A DNA stretch of 64,000 bases, taken from assembly GCA_046330415.1 (NCBI GenBank), contig JAXLSW010000007.1:1-64000 (forward strand). Reading direction: 5' to 3'. A program made the translations under genes and the position numbers. The notes beneath the pieces are model-generated. The model was not told the origin of the DNA and made no database searches. It was given only the letters and a program-made list of their open reading frames with translations. The stretch is from RHKX01 sp046330415 (lineage in GTDB: Bacteria; Actinomycetota; Thermoleophilia; Solirubrobacterales; 70-9). Every line of letters starts with the position of its first letter. Within the stretch, counting starts at the first letter, position 1. This document shows positions 36,311 to 45,179 of the stretch, piece after piece.

Positions 36311-36820
36311 TCAGCGGTCGAAGGTCCAGAGCTTGTTGCCGATGAAGTTGACCGGCGTCGCGACCAGCACGGCGATCGCCTGGCTCAGCAGCTCGGGCAT
36401 CCCGGCGCTGGTGACCAGCAGCTCGAGCACGAGCAGGTTGACCGCGAGCCCGACCAGGCTGACGGTGAAGAAGCGCGCCGCCTGGAAGCCGGCGTGCGCC
36501 TCCTTGGCCCCCTGGTGACGGAAGGTCCAGTGGCGGTTGAGGAGGAAGTTGTTGCTGACGGCGACCGCGAAGGCGCCGACGGCGGCGAGCAGGTGGTTGA
36601 TCTCCGCCGGGCCGGTGAGCAGCGTGAAGACGATCAGGTTGACGACGTAGCCCGACCCTCCCACCACGGCGAAATGGAAGAGCTGCAGCCAGTTGCCCGG
36701 CTTGCGGGTGCCGAGGTGAATGCGCCGCAGCACCCCCCAGGTCCAGTCCGCAGCCTGGTCCCAGTGATCCCGCGCGCGCTTCTGCTGCGCCTCCTCAGGG
36801 GGCGTCTCGGTCGCGCTCAT
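36311..36820 (-). CDS. GtrA-family membrane protein
   Basis: 169 residues, four transmembrane helices with the GtrA pattern: FHFAVVGGSGYVVNLIVFTL, VSNNFLLNRHWTFRH and VNFIGNKLWTFDR at the C-terminus. GtrA-like proteins assist in moving lipid-linked sugars or in cell-wall polysaccharide synthesis. The start overlaps the phosphodiesterase stop by 4 bp (ATGA), so the two are translated together. It fits a function with the nearby membrane glycosyltransferase. Confidence 0.88.
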   Translation of the reverse strand: MSATETPPEEAQQKRARDHWDQAADWTWGVLRRIHLGTRKPGNWLQLFHFAVVGGSGYVVNLIVFTLLTGPAEINHLLAAVGAFAVAVSNNFLLNRHWTFRHQGAKEAHAGFQAARFFTVSLVGLAVNLLVLELLVTSAGMPELLSQAIAVLVATPVNFIGNKLWTFDR

Positions 36821-38365
36821 CCGATCGATCGTAGAGATGCGATCCCAAAGTGCCGGTCGACGAGCTCGGCGACGTCGCTGATCGCCCACTGCTCACCACC
36901 GGCGCCCTGGGCATGTTCAGGCCTCTCACCCTCGAGGCCGACGGTCAGAAGCGTCCCCAGCGAATCCTCGGCGCGCAGCGAACCGTGGCTGCCGCCGGGG
37001 GTGTGGGTCACCCCTCCCCAGTCCTCGCACTCCCAGTCGGGGGCGAGGCTGAGCAGGACATCGGCGGCGTTCGGGTTCTGGAGCGCCGCCCACAGGCGCG
37101 CGAGGGCATCGGGGTAGTCGGCGGAGACGAACGTGCCGTCGCGGACGTCGGCGGTCAGCGTCGCCAGGTCGCCGTCCACCGACCAGCGCTCGCCGCGCCG
37201 GTCGGCGACGTCGCCGCCGGGGACGAACCGGAGCCCGTGCTCGCCGCGACGCACCGCGGCCTCGACGCCGCTGTCGGCGTCGCGGCTCGGCCAGGGCGAT
37301 CAGCTCGACCTGCTCGTCGAGGTTGCGGTTGACATAACTGCGCACGTTCGCGGCGAGCTCGTCCCGCTCGCGACCGGGCTCGCGGAGCACCCACACCCCC
37401 GCCCCACGCCCGCTCGGACCGACGGCGAGCTCGTGCTGGACCTCGTCGAGCTCGGCGTTCGGCTGCAGGACGTCCCAGTGGCCGCCGAGGCTCGCCGCCA
37501 GCGGCAGCCCCTTGGTGACGTGGCTCTGCGCGTGGTCGGCGACGACGATCACCCCGTTGGCCTCGAGGAATGGATCGATGCCGCCGTGCGCGTCGACGAG
37601 CTCGGCGAGCGCGTCGTCGGCGAGCGCGATCGACTCCTGGGTCTCGGCCGGGCCATCGCGGTGAGAGAAGTAGTCGTTGTCGGGGAGCGAGAAGAGCATG
37701 AAGTCGTAGAGGTCGTGCTCGACGAGGTCGCGGCCGACGCAGGCGGAGTAGGCGTCGCGGGTTGCCGGGCGCGCCAGCGTCGGCTTGCAGTCGACCTTCC
37801 GCGAGGAGTAGAGCTCGCCGTAGAACAGCTCGTCCGGGCCCCAGACCGCGTGGTGGAACTTCGCCGCCGAGGCCGCCGCCTTCAGCAGCCCCTCGAGGCC
37901 GACCTCGTGCCGGGTGCGGCCGCGGTAGATGAGGAACGGAGTGCACGCGGTGCGGAAGCCGGCGTCTCCGAGGCGCTCGAAGCACGTGAGGGTCTCGTGG
38001 TTGAGATGCCCCATGTTGAGGTTGTAGACCGTGTCGTAGAGCGAGCGGAAGAGACCGAAGAGACGGGTCGCCTCGAACGAGCTGCCGTACTCGACGTAGC
38101 GCTCCTCCGCCCGGTGGTACCAGTTCATCCCCGGGATGTGGTGCTGGTCGGGGCGGACGCCGGTGGTGATCTCGGAGGTGCAGACCGGGGTCACCGACGG
38201 GAACGAGGAGACGCAGTCGGGGACGAGCTCGCCGCGGTCGAGGAGCTTCTTGAACGTCGGCGCGTCGCCCGCCTCGACGGTGCGCAGCAGCATGTCGCTG
38301 CGGAGCGAGTCGACGACGACGAGGATGAGCTTGCGCTGGTTGGACTGGTTGGAGCCGGAGGGCAT
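36817..38365 (-). pseudogene. alkaline phosphatase/nucleotide pyrophosphatase-superfamily phosphodiesterase, one frameshift
   Basis: The first 350 codons are open. The metal-binding pattern of the type I phosphodiesterase family is visible: LILVVVDSLRSDML (first Asp), SSFPSVTPVCTSEITTGV (nucleophile Ser/Thr region), FSLPDNDYFSHRDGP (Asp/His) and VIVVADHAQSHV (Asp-His). Near 37290 the frame slips by one base after ELIALAEP; the C-terminal ~140 residues (RGEHGLRFVPGGDVADRRGE, VLLSLAPDWECEDWGG, HTPGGSHGS) continue in another frame, including a further metal-binding His. About 515 residues when restored. Likely a sequence error in a working gene. Confidence 0.8.
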
Positions 38366-38422
38366 CGGGCGCCTAGGTTGCCAGACGCCCGCATCGGCTC
38401 GCCGGTGCGGCTCGGCGCCGGA

Positions 38423-39421
38423 TCAGTCCGCGAAGTCGAACTGGATCGCCTGCGAGCCCTGCTCGCAGCGGACGTCGTCGGCGCCGTAGAAGACGCCCGG
38501 CTCGAGGCCCGCGTAGCGCGCCGAGGATGGCGCGATCCAGATCCGGCGACCGAGAACGTCGGGGCGAGTGCGCCGACCGACGCGACGGCGAGCTGATGGG
38601 CGCCTGCTCGCAGGTGAGGTTCTGGCCGAGCCGGTAGATGCCGGGATCGTCACCGCAGCTCACGACGACGTCGGCGGGCGCGAGCGAGGCAGCGAGGCCG
38701 GAGATCGTCTGCGAGGCGTCGGACACCGCGGTCTCCAGGTCAGCGCGCAGGTCCGGGTCCGCGCGCAGCTCGTCGCCGGAAGGCGTCGGTCGAGGGCACC
38801 ACCCCGGCGCGATCGGCGTGCGCTGGAGCGGAGGCGAGCAGCCGGCGCAGCGACGCGAGCTGTCGCGACTGCAGCCCGGCGACCTGGCGCGCGAGCGGCT
38901 GCAGGTCGTCCACCTCGCCCGCGAGGGAGGACAGCTCGTCCTGCGTCGCCGCCGACGGCGTCCCTGCGCTGTTGGCCTCGTCCTCCAGCTTCGCCAGCTT
39001 TCCGGCGAGCTCGGCGCCGCGATCGAGCGCGCGGAGCTGCAACCTCGCGGCGGAGTTCGTCGTCGGTGAGCGGTGCGCCATTGCGCTCGACGGCGTCGGC
39101 GACGCCGGCCGGTTCGCGCGAGAGTCGCGTCAGCTTCCCTGGGCGACGGCGAGCGCTGCTGCGGGCCCGCGTCCTGGGGATCGGCGATGGCGGCCATCAG
39201 CGGCTGTGACCTGACGCCTGCGCCCGTGAGCACGTGGACACCTGCGCGAGGGCCGGTCGGCTCGCCGCGCTATCGTCGTCACCGGTCGGCGTGGTCGGCT
39301 CCCCGCTCGGTTCGCCGCTCTCACCGCAGCCCGCGAAGGCCGCGGCCGGGACCAGCGCCAGCGCAGCGAGCAGCGCGCCGACCACGCGGCGGGTGCGTCC
39401 CCGGCCGTTCAAGTCACCCAT
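38423..39421 (-). pseudogene. putative coiled-coil lipoprotein, frameshifted
   Basis: Signal and lipobox at the start (RVVGALLAALALVPAAAFAG then Cys-GESGEPSGEP). After indels there is a helical segment with heptad character (ALDRGAELAGKLAKLEDEAN, DELSSLAGEVDDLQPLARQV, LQSRQLASLRRLL), then PDLRADLETAVSDASQTISG and VVSCGDDPGIYRLGQNLTC, and a C-terminus GLEPGVFYGADDVRCEQGSQ. About 330 residues when joined; at least three indels. Envelope-attached, function unknown. It precedes the phosphodiesterase gene on the same strand. Confidence 0.5.
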
Positions 39422-39459
39422 CAAACCCGTCTCGATCCTCACCGATCCCCGCACGGGGG

Positions 39460-40035
39460 TCAATAGCCGTCATCGGCCGTGGTGGCGGTGATGCAGAGGG
39501 TCTCGAGATCGGGCGGCCCGGCGACGAGCGTCTGCTCGGCGGAGGCGATCCGCCAGGAGCTCGGGTCGGAGGGATCGGGCTCCAGGGTCCAGGTGCCGGC
39601 GAACGTGCGCTCGGCGGTCACCTCGCAGGGGGCTCGCTCGACGGTGTCGACCTCGACCGCGAAGGCGGGTTCGCCCTTGGGACCACCGTCGGGATCGGCC
39701 GTCGCGAGCGTCGAGGACAGGCGCTGCTCGAGCCCGGCGCTCCAGGTGTCGTAGCCGCCGAACTGCTCGCGCACCCGCGGCGAGAGAAGCGCCCAGGCGG
39801 CCTCGGTGTCGCCGGCCGCGAGGTCGTCGAAGTAGGTGGTCAACGTGGTGGCGGGATCCGCGTCGGGGATCGGGGTGTCGGCGGGATCCGCCTGCGGCTC
39901 CGGCCCGGTCGCGTCCGAATCGGCAACCGTCGTCACGGCGGCTCCGGGCGCGGTGACGGTCCCCTCCCCCGCGGAGCCGCATCCGGCGCTCAGCAGGCAC
40001 GCGGCGAGGGCCGCGAGGGGGAGGGCGCGTTTCAT
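39460..40035 (-). CDS. lipoprotein of unknown function, possibly NTF2-like
   Basis: 191 residues. Lipobox LLSAGC at residues 14-19, then a Thr/Asp/Pro linker, then a region starting TTLTTYFDDLAAGDTEAAWA, LLSPRVREQFGGYDTWSAGL, which has the helix pattern of NTF2/SnoaL-like lipoproteins. Two Cys late in the sequence (APCEVTAER, LETLCITAT) may form a disulphide. It follows a membrane protein gene with 13 nt between, probably one transcript. Confidence 0.7.
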   Translation of the reverse strand: MKRALPLAALAACLLSAGCGSAGEGTVTAPGAAVTTVADSDATGPEPQADPADTPIPDADPATTLTTYFDDLAAGDTEAAWALLSPRVREQFGGYDTWSAGLEQRLSSTLATADPDGGPKGEPAFAVEVDTVERAPCEVTAERTFAGTWTLEPDPSDPSSWRIASAEQTLVAGPPDLETLCITATTADDGY

Positions 40036-40048
40036 CGGGAGCCGGGGG

Positions 40049-40678
40049 CTAGCGGAGAATCCGCAGGCCTTCGTACTTCTCGCCGGACTTGCGGCGGCGC
40101 CCGAGGGCGACGGCGAGAACGGCGATCCCGGCGATCAACGCGAGCGGCGGGACGAGGAGGGCGAGCGCGGCGATGACCACGCCGGCCACGGTGAAGGCGA
40201 CGACGAGGACGTTGGCGGCATCGGCCTCGGGCGATGGCTGGGTGTCGCCGATGTCACGGCCGAGCCCGCCGCGGCCGGCGCCGGCCGCCTTGGCCCGGTT
40301 GATGGCGCCATCGAGTACCTGGCCGGCGACCATCGCGGTCCCGAAGGTCACCAGCGCGCCGACCACGAGGCCGGGCCAGGCCGTGTAGCCCTCCTCCGCG
40401 AGCGAGGCGGCGAAGGCGATCGCGCCGATCGCGGCGAGGATCAGCAGCACGGGGAGCCGCAGGAGCTCGCGCCCTCGCGCGATCACGAACAGCAGGACCA
40501 CCGCGAGGAGCGTGACCAGGAACCAGGTCGCGGTCATGAAGCTGTAGTCGGTGCCGTCGGGGTCGAAGCCGACCTCGGCACTGGCCATCATCGAGGCGAA
40601 GAGCGCCGCGATCGGGCCGCCGATGCCGATCGCGAGGGCGAGGCCGAGGCCCTGGCAGATGGCGAGGAAGAGGTCCAT
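40049..40678 (-). CDS. multi-pass membrane protein, DUF4126-like
   Basis: 209 residues with about five hydrophobic helices, starting LFLAICQGLGLALAIGIGGP, then FLVTLLAVVLLFVIARG, GLVVGALVTFGTAMVAGQVL and a C-terminal hairpin, resembling the DUF4126 membrane family. Function unknown. Probable leaderless start, the -10 TAGCCT ending 9 nt before ATG. Divergent from the aminotransferase gene. Confidence 0.65.
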   Translation of the reverse strand: MDLFLAICQGLGLALAIGIGGPIAALFASMMASAEVGFDPDGTDYSFMTATWFLVTLLAVVLLFVIARGRELLRLPVLLILAAIGAIAFAASLAEEGYTAWPGLVVGALVTFGTAMVAGQVLDGAINRAKAAGAGRGGLGRDIGDTQPSPEADAANVLVVAFTVAGVVIAALALLVPPLALIAGIAVLAVALGRRRKSGEKYEGLRILR

Positions 40679-40687
40679 CGAGCGGGC

Positions 40688-40693
40688 AGGCTA
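40688..40693 (-). promoter_or_regulatory. -10 box TAGCCT, leaderless start
   Basis: On the minus strand TAGCCT is followed by 9 nt (GCCCGCTCG) and the ATG of the membrane protein gene. Confidence 0.45.
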
Positions 40694-40750
40694 GTTCATC
40701 CCCGGTGGCCCGAGCGGCTCCGGGCCGTTGCTTTGGGGGACACTTGGCGC

Positions 40751-42205
40751 ATGGACCACGCCTCCCGAGAGCGCGATCCGGCCGGCGACGGAGCCCCCAC
40801 CGAGACGGGACGTCACCGCCGCCCCCACTCGACCGCCAGCGACCTGCAGCGTTACGCGGGCCTGTTCGCGGCGCGGACGCGGGTGATGCGCTCCTCGGCC
40901 ATGCGCGACCTGATGGAGATCACCGCGCGGCCGGAGGTGATCTCGCTCGCCGGCGGTCTCCCCGACACGTCCACCTTCCCCCCCGAGTCGTTCGCCGCGC
41001 AGATGACGCGCATCGCGCAGGAGTCCGCGGCGAAGGCGCTGCAGTACGGGCCGACCGAGGGCTTCGCCGAGACCAAGGAGGTCATCTGCGACGTGATGCG
41101 GGCCGAGGGGATGGACCCCGACCGCGACGACGTCCTCGTCACGACCGGCGGGCAGCAGGCGATCGACCTGATCTGCAAGGCGCTGATCGACCCCGGCGAC
41201 GTCGTCATCGCCGAGGGGCCCACGTATCCCGGCGCCGTCCCCACCTTCTGCTCCTACGAGGCCGACACCCGGCAGGTGGAGATGGACGAGGACGGGATGA
41301 GGATCGATGCCCTCGAGGAGCTACTCGCCGAGCTCGAGCGCGAGGGGCGGCGGCCGAAGTTCATCTACAGCGTCCCGACCTTCCAGAACCCCGGCGGCGT
41401 GACTATGTCGCTCGAGCGCCGGCGGCGGCTCGTGCAGATCGCCCGCGAGCGGGAGATCCTCGTGATCGAGGACAACCCCTACGGCCTGCTCCGGTTCGGT
41501 GGTGAGCAGCCGATCCCGCTCTACTCGCTCGACGGTGGCGACTACGTCCTCTACGTCGGCACGCTCTCGAAGATCCTCTCCCCCGGCATCCGCATCGGCT
41601 GGGTCTGCGCGCCGCCACCGGTGATGGCCAAGCTCGTGCTCGGCAAGGGGGCGTCGGACCTCTGCACCTCGACCCTGAGTCAGTTCTTCGTCCGCGAGTA
41701 CTTCGCCGAGGGCCGCTGGCTCGACTACGTCGCCGAGCTGTCACGGATCTACCGCTCGCGACGCGACGCGATGATCGAGGCGCTGGAGCGCTACTTCCCG
41801 CCGCAGGCGACCTGGTCGGAGCCCGAGGGTGGCCTGTTCCTGTGGGCGACGATGCCCGACTACATCGACACGACAGACCTGCTCGCGAAGGCGCTGCGCG
41901 ACAACGTCGCCTTCGTTCCCGGCGAGGCCGCCTACACCGACGGTCGCGGCAGCGGCTCGATGCGGCTCAACTACTCGGCGCAGACCGAGGACGAGATCCG
42001 CGAGGGGGTGCGGCGGATCGGCGCCGTCATCGACCAGCAGGTGACCCTGTACGAGACGATGACCGGCGAGCACAGGATCGTCCCGGCCGCGGAGACGCAC
42101 GATGACGGCGAGGGATCGGTCCTGCCGTTTCACCGGCGCCCCCCGGAGGGCAACGGGGACACGGGTCAGCCGGGGCAGACGGGCCCGGGGCGCGCGGGAC
42201 GATGA
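40751..42205 (+). CDS. PLP-dependent aminotransferase, 2-aminoadipate/aromatic type (fold I)
   Basis: 484 residues. After a ~50-residue polar extension come VISLAGGLPDTSTFPPE, LQYGPTEGFAETKEVI, TTGGQQAIDLICKAL, VIAEGPTYPGAVPTF, IYSVPTFQNPGGVTMS, IEDNPYGLLRFGG and VGTLSKILSPGIRIGW with the PLP Lys274. This is the LysN/MocR-aminotransferase type, without the GntR HTH domain. Substrates are probably 2-aminoadipate, branched-chain or aromatic amino acids. The C-terminal ~45 residues are disordered. The stop overlaps ddl by 4 bp, coupling amino-acid metabolism with peptidoglycan precursor synthesis. Confidence 0.85.
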   Translation: MDHASRERDPAGDGAPTETGRHRRPHSTASDLQRYAGLFAARTRVMRSSAMRDLMEITARPEVISLAGGLPDTSTFPPESFAAQMTRIAQESAAKALQYGPTEGFAETKEVICDVMRAEGMDPDRDDVLVTTGGQQAIDLICKALIDPGDVVIAEGPTYPGAVPTFCSYEADTRQVEMDEDGMRIDALEELLAELEREGRRPKFIYSVPTFQNPGGVTMSLERRRRLVQIAREREILVIEDNPYGLLRFGGEQPIPLYSLDGGDYVLYVGTLSKILSPGIRIGWVCAPPPVMAKLVLGKGASDLCTSTLSQFFVREYFAEGRWLDYVAELSRIYRSRRDAMIEALERYFPPQATWSEPEGGLFLWATMPDYIDTTDLLAKALRDNVAFVPGEAAYTDGRGSGSMRLNYSAQTEDEIREGVRRIGAVIDQQVTLYETMTGEHRIVPAAETHDDGEGSVLPFHRRPPEGNGDTGQPGQTGPGRAGR

Positions 42206-43137
42206 AGGTCGCGGTGCTGATGGGCGGCCGCTCGCTCGAGCGCGCCGTATCGCTGCGTTCCGGCGCCCGGGTCGAGGACGCGCTCACCGATCTCGGCCAC
42301 GAGGTCGTCGCCATCGACGCCGACGAGTCGCTCGTCTCCCGGCTCAAGGCCGAGCGGCCCGACGTCGCCTTCATCGCCCTGCACGGGCCCGGCGGTGAGG
42401 ACGGCACCGTTCAATCGCTGCTCGAGCTCCTCGGCATCCCCTACACGGGACCCGGGGTCGCCGCCTGCGTGCTCTGCATGGACAAGGTGCAGTCGAAGCA
42501 CCGCATGCGCGAGGCCGGGATCCCCACACCCGACTGGGTCGCCTTCGGCGCCGCCGCGTTCCGCGAGCTCGGCGCCGCGGACGCGATCTCCGAGATCGAG
42601 GCGGGCCTCGGGCTCCCCCTCGTCGTCAAGCCGGCGGCGCAGGGCTCGGCGCTCGGCGTCCGCTTCGCCGGATCGGCGGAGGCGGTGCCGCAGGCGTTGA
42701 TCGCCGCGCTCTCCTACGACGACCGCGTGCTGATCGAGCGCCACGTCGAAGGCCGCGAGCTCGCGGTCTCGATCGTCGCCGGCGAGCCGCTGCCGATCGT
42801 CGAGGCGATCCCCGAGAGCGGCGACGAGTTCAACTACGACGCCCGTTACGAGATCGGGCGCACCGCCTACGCCTGCCCCGCCGAGCTCAGCGAGGACGAG
42901 ACGGCCGCGGTCCTCGACGCCTCGGTCCGCACCTGGGAGGCGCTCGGCTGCGAGGGCTTCGCGCGAGTCGACCTGATGCTGGGTCCCGACGCCTCCGGGT
43001 CGGACGTCGCGCAGGTCCTGGAGGTCAACTCGATCCCAGGACTCACCGACACGTCGCTTCTGCCGATGGCCGCCGAGGCCGCGGGGCTCAGCTTCGAGCG
43101 GTTCGTGGAGCGCGCGATCGAGCTGGCGCTGAGCTGA
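42202..43137 (+). CDS. ddl: D-alanine--D-alanine ligase
   Basis: 311 residues, normal DdlB length. N-terminal AVLMGGRSLERAVSLRSGA, the grasp loop region HGPGGEDGTVQSLLELLGIP, YTGPGVAACVLCMDK, VVKPAAQGSALGVRF and the C-terminal metal-binding FARVDLMLG and QVLEVNSIPGLTDTSLLPMA. Uses ATP to join two D-alanines for peptidoglycan in the cytosol. Two substitutions are worth noting: GRS where many Ddl have G(G)xSxE, and QGSALG where SxxG is usual; both still fit. Confidence 0.92.
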   Translation: MKVAVLMGGRSLERAVSLRSGARVEDALTDLGHEVVAIDADESLVSRLKAERPDVAFIALHGPGGEDGTVQSLLELLGIPYTGPGVAACVLCMDKVQSKHRMREAGIPTPDWVAFGAAAFRELGAADAISEIEAGLGLPLVVKPAAQGSALGVRFAGSAEAVPQALIAALSYDDRVLIERHVEGRELAVSIVAGEPLPIVEAIPESGDEFNYDARYEIGRTAYACPAELSEDETAAVLDASVRTWEALGCEGFARVDLMLGPDASGSDVAQVLEVNSIPGLTDTSLLPMAAEAAGLSFERFVERAIELALS

Positions 43138-43166
43138 GCGGGGAACAGGCGCCGGATGCGCTCAGC
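43133..43166. terminator. bidirectional terminator-like inverted repeat
   Basis: GCTGAGCG (43133-43140) and CGCTCAGC (43159-43166) are perfect 8-bp complements with an 18-nt loop that holds GGCGCC. It spans the stops of the convergent ddl and beta-lactamase-like genes. No U-tract, so termination is uncertain. Confidence 0.4.
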
Positions 43167-44106
43167 AGCCGGGCAGGGTGCCGTTGCCCGCCTCGGCGGC
43201 GTGGTCAGCGAGCCAGGAGGCGACCTGGGTCGCAGCGTTCTGGCCGCTCTCGAAGGCGCCGTCGTCGGCGATCGCGGCGATCGCGATGGCGTACTTGCTC
43301 CCCCCCACCTCGATCTGGCCCATCTGGCGGACGAGGTAGGCACCGTCGGTTCCCGGTCCCCATCCCCCCTTCCAGAGGGCGGGGACGCCGGCGGAGCCGA
43401 GCCCCCACGTGTCGGAGGTGACCTTCCCCATGTCGCCCAGGACGAGCTCGCGGCCGCTCGCGTCGCCGATGCAGCCGTTGAGCAGGGCGCCCATGAAGGT
43501 CTGCTGGGCTGTGAGCGACCACTCGGTCTGCCCGTAGCTCGAGTAGCCGTCACGGCCCTGCGAGGAGACGGTGGTCTCCTCATCGCCGGCCTTGCGCAGC
43601 AGCTGGGTGACCGCGTCGGAGGCGGCCTCGACGCTGCCGTGGCTTTGCACGAGGCCGTCGAAGAGCCGCGCCGCCGCGTCGTTGTCGGACTGGGTGATCG
43701 CGGCGGTGACATCGGCGCGCTGCTCGCCCGTCAGGTTCTCGGCTCCGCCGGCCTCGTCGATGACCTGCAGCGCGATCGGGACCTTGATCGTCGACCAGGC
43801 CGCGCCGCTCTGCAGGGAGCCGAGGACGAGCGGTGCGGCGCCGGGGATGCCGATGGTTCCCCCCACCTGCGCGCCGGCCTGCTCGCCGACGCGGTCGAGC
43901 TCGGCGGAGAGCTTGCGCTGGACGGCCGCGCTCGGGCCGGAGGACGCGTCGGCGGCGCCATCGTCGACGGTGCTGGTGGACGTCTCGGTGACGACGGTCT
44001 CGCTCGCGCCCCCGTCGCCGTCTCCCCCACCGCAGCCCCCGAGGGCGAGAAGGGAGAGCAGCGCCGCGAGCGCGAGGAGGCCTAGGCGGGCTCCCGTCCC
44101 AGCCAT
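43162..44106 (-). CDS. beta-lactamase-fold (class A/PBP-like) serine hydrolase lipoprotein
   Basis: 314 residues. Lipobox ALLSLLALGGC, a Ser/Thr/Asp linker, then the serine penicillin-recognising motifs: SxxK in AAWSTIKVPIAL (about residue 105), SDN in AITQSDNDAAARLF, and KGG in ALWKGGWGPG in place of K(T/S)G. No clear class A Glu166 loop is seen, so hydrolysis of beta-lactams is uncertain; a peptidoglycan-related or house-cleaning role is equally possible. Anchored outside the cell membrane. The start overlaps the cupin gene by 25 bp. Confidence 0.75.
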   Translation of the reverse strand: MAGTGARLGLLALAALLSLLALGGCGGGDGDGGASETVVTETSTSTVDDGAADASSGPSAAVQRKLSAELDRVGEQAGAQVGGTIGIPGAAPLVLGSLQSGAAWSTIKVPIALQVIDEAGGAENLTGEQRADVTAAITQSDNDAAARLFDGLVQSHGSVEAASDAVTQLLRKAGDEETTVSSQGRDGYSSYGQTEWSLTAQQTFMGALLNGCIGDASGRELVLGDMGKVTSDTWGLGSAGVPALWKGGWGPGTDGAYLVRQMGQIEVGGSKYAIAIAAIADDGAFESGQNAATQVASWLADHAAEAGNGTLPGC

Positions 44107-44540
44107 CGCTGCTCGATCGTGCCGCGTTCGTGGATGGAGACGACGAGCAGCGGCTCATCGCCGATGTTGCGGAAGCCGTGCGGTGTGTCGGCCGGGACGA
44201 CGATGACGCCGTCGGGCCCGAGCTCGACGGCGCTCTCGCCGCTCGTCCAGCGGCCGTTTCCGGCGAGCAGGATGAACGTCTCCGGGTAGGGGTGCACGTG
44301 GAGCTCCACGAACCCGCCAGGGGGTGTCCTGGTCACGAAGATCGAGGTGTCGACGCCGAAGCCGGGCGCGCGGGCGTCCCCCTCGAAGAGCGCGGCGGTC
44401 GGGCTGACGTTCATCTCGCCGAGCCCGAGGACGACCGGGTCGCGTTCGGGTCGCGCTCCCGGCTCTGAGCCCTGCGCTCCCAGCTCTGAGCCCTGCTCCG
44501 GCGCGGCATCCTCACCGGGGGCGGAGCTCATCGCGACCAC
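44082..44540 (-). CDS. single-domain cupin protein
   Basis: 152 residues (143 if the second ATG, MSSAPGEDAA, is used). Cupin motif 1 is FVELHVHPYPETFILLAGNG with metal-binding His, His and Glu; motif 2 is VVPADTPHGFRNIGDEPLL with the last His. The N-terminal ~35 residues are disordered. Small cytosolic metalloprotein, ligand unknown. It lies between the DUF151 gene (3 nt away) and the lipoprotein. Confidence 0.8.
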   Translation of the reverse strand: MVAMSSAPGEDAAPEQGSELGAQGSEPGARPERDPVVLGLGEMNVSPTAALFEGDARAPGFGVDTSIFVTRTPPGGFVELHVHPYPETFILLAGNGRWTSGESAVELGPDGVIVVPADTPHGFRNIGDEPLLVVSIHERGTIEQRWLGREPA

Positions 44541-44543
44541 GAC

Positions 44544-45037
44544 TCAGTGAGGCGGCTCGTCGGCGCCGCCGGCGAAGTCCTCGGGGGTGACCTCGTCGAG
44601 GAAGTCCTTGAACTTCTCGACGACCTCCTCCTGGTCCTCGACCTCGTGCTCGAACTCGATCGAGGACTCCTCGATGACGTCCTCGGCGGCGAAGATCGGG
44701 CAGTCGGTGCGGACCGCGAGCGCCAGGGCGTCGGAGGGGCGTGAGTCGATCTCGACCTCGGTGCCATCGATCGAGAGGGTGATCGTGGCGTAGAAGGTGT
44801 TGTCGCGGAGCTCGGTCACCGAGACCCGCTCGCAGGTCGCATCGAGCTGATCGAGGATGTCGGCGAGGAGGTCGTGCGTCATCGGCCGCGGGGTGCTCGC
44901 TCCCTGCAGCTTCATCAGATCGCGGCGGCCTCCGGATGCCCGATCCAGATCGGCGTAGGAACCCGTTCCCGTCGGTCGCTCAGCAACACGATCGGCTGCT
45001 TGCCGACCATGTCGAAGCTGACGCCGTAGATCTGCAT
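44544..45037 (-). pseudogene. bifunctional nuclease-family (DUF151) protein, single frameshift
   Basis: The last 123 codons are open (KLQGASTPRPMTHDLLADIL, IDSRPSDALALAVRTDCPIF, then an acidic tail). The normal N-terminus lies upstream in another frame: ATG at 45037, QIYGVSFDMVGKQPIVLLSD, PTPIWIGHPEAAAI, then TGA where ATC-CTG-ATG-AAG is expected; one C is missing near 44917. Restored length about 164 residues, typical for the family. Related proteins have nuclease activity and respond to stress. Probably a sequence error. Its start lies 14 nt downstream of the tRNA-Ile 3' end. Confidence 0.82.
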
Positions 45038-45050
45038 CCGTTCCACGAGA

Positions 45051-45127
45051 TGGGCGCGATCCTGATCTTCGAACCAGGGACCTCGTCCTTATCAGAGACG
45101 CGCTCTAATCCGACTGGATAATCGCCC
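45051..45127 (-). tRNA. tRNA-Ile (anticodon GAT), arms disturbed by small indels
   Basis: The minus strand begins GGGCGATTA and has TTAGAGCGC, the anticodon arm CGTCT-CTGATAA-GGACG with anticodon GAT, the variable region AGGTC and the T-arm start CCTGGTTCGAA, all typical of tRNA-Ile. The 3' part reads GATCAGGATCGCGCCCA where TCCAGGATCGCCCA would pair with the 5' acceptor GGGCGAT, and the D stem reads ATCC instead of GCTC. Three small indels explain all defects. It is either a degraded copy or, more likely, a real gene with sequence errors. CCA is not encoded. Confidence 0.7.
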
Positions 45128-45179
45128 GCGGCCGCGCAGTCTAGAGAGGACGCGGGGACGGCGCGGGTGGTGAGGCGGC

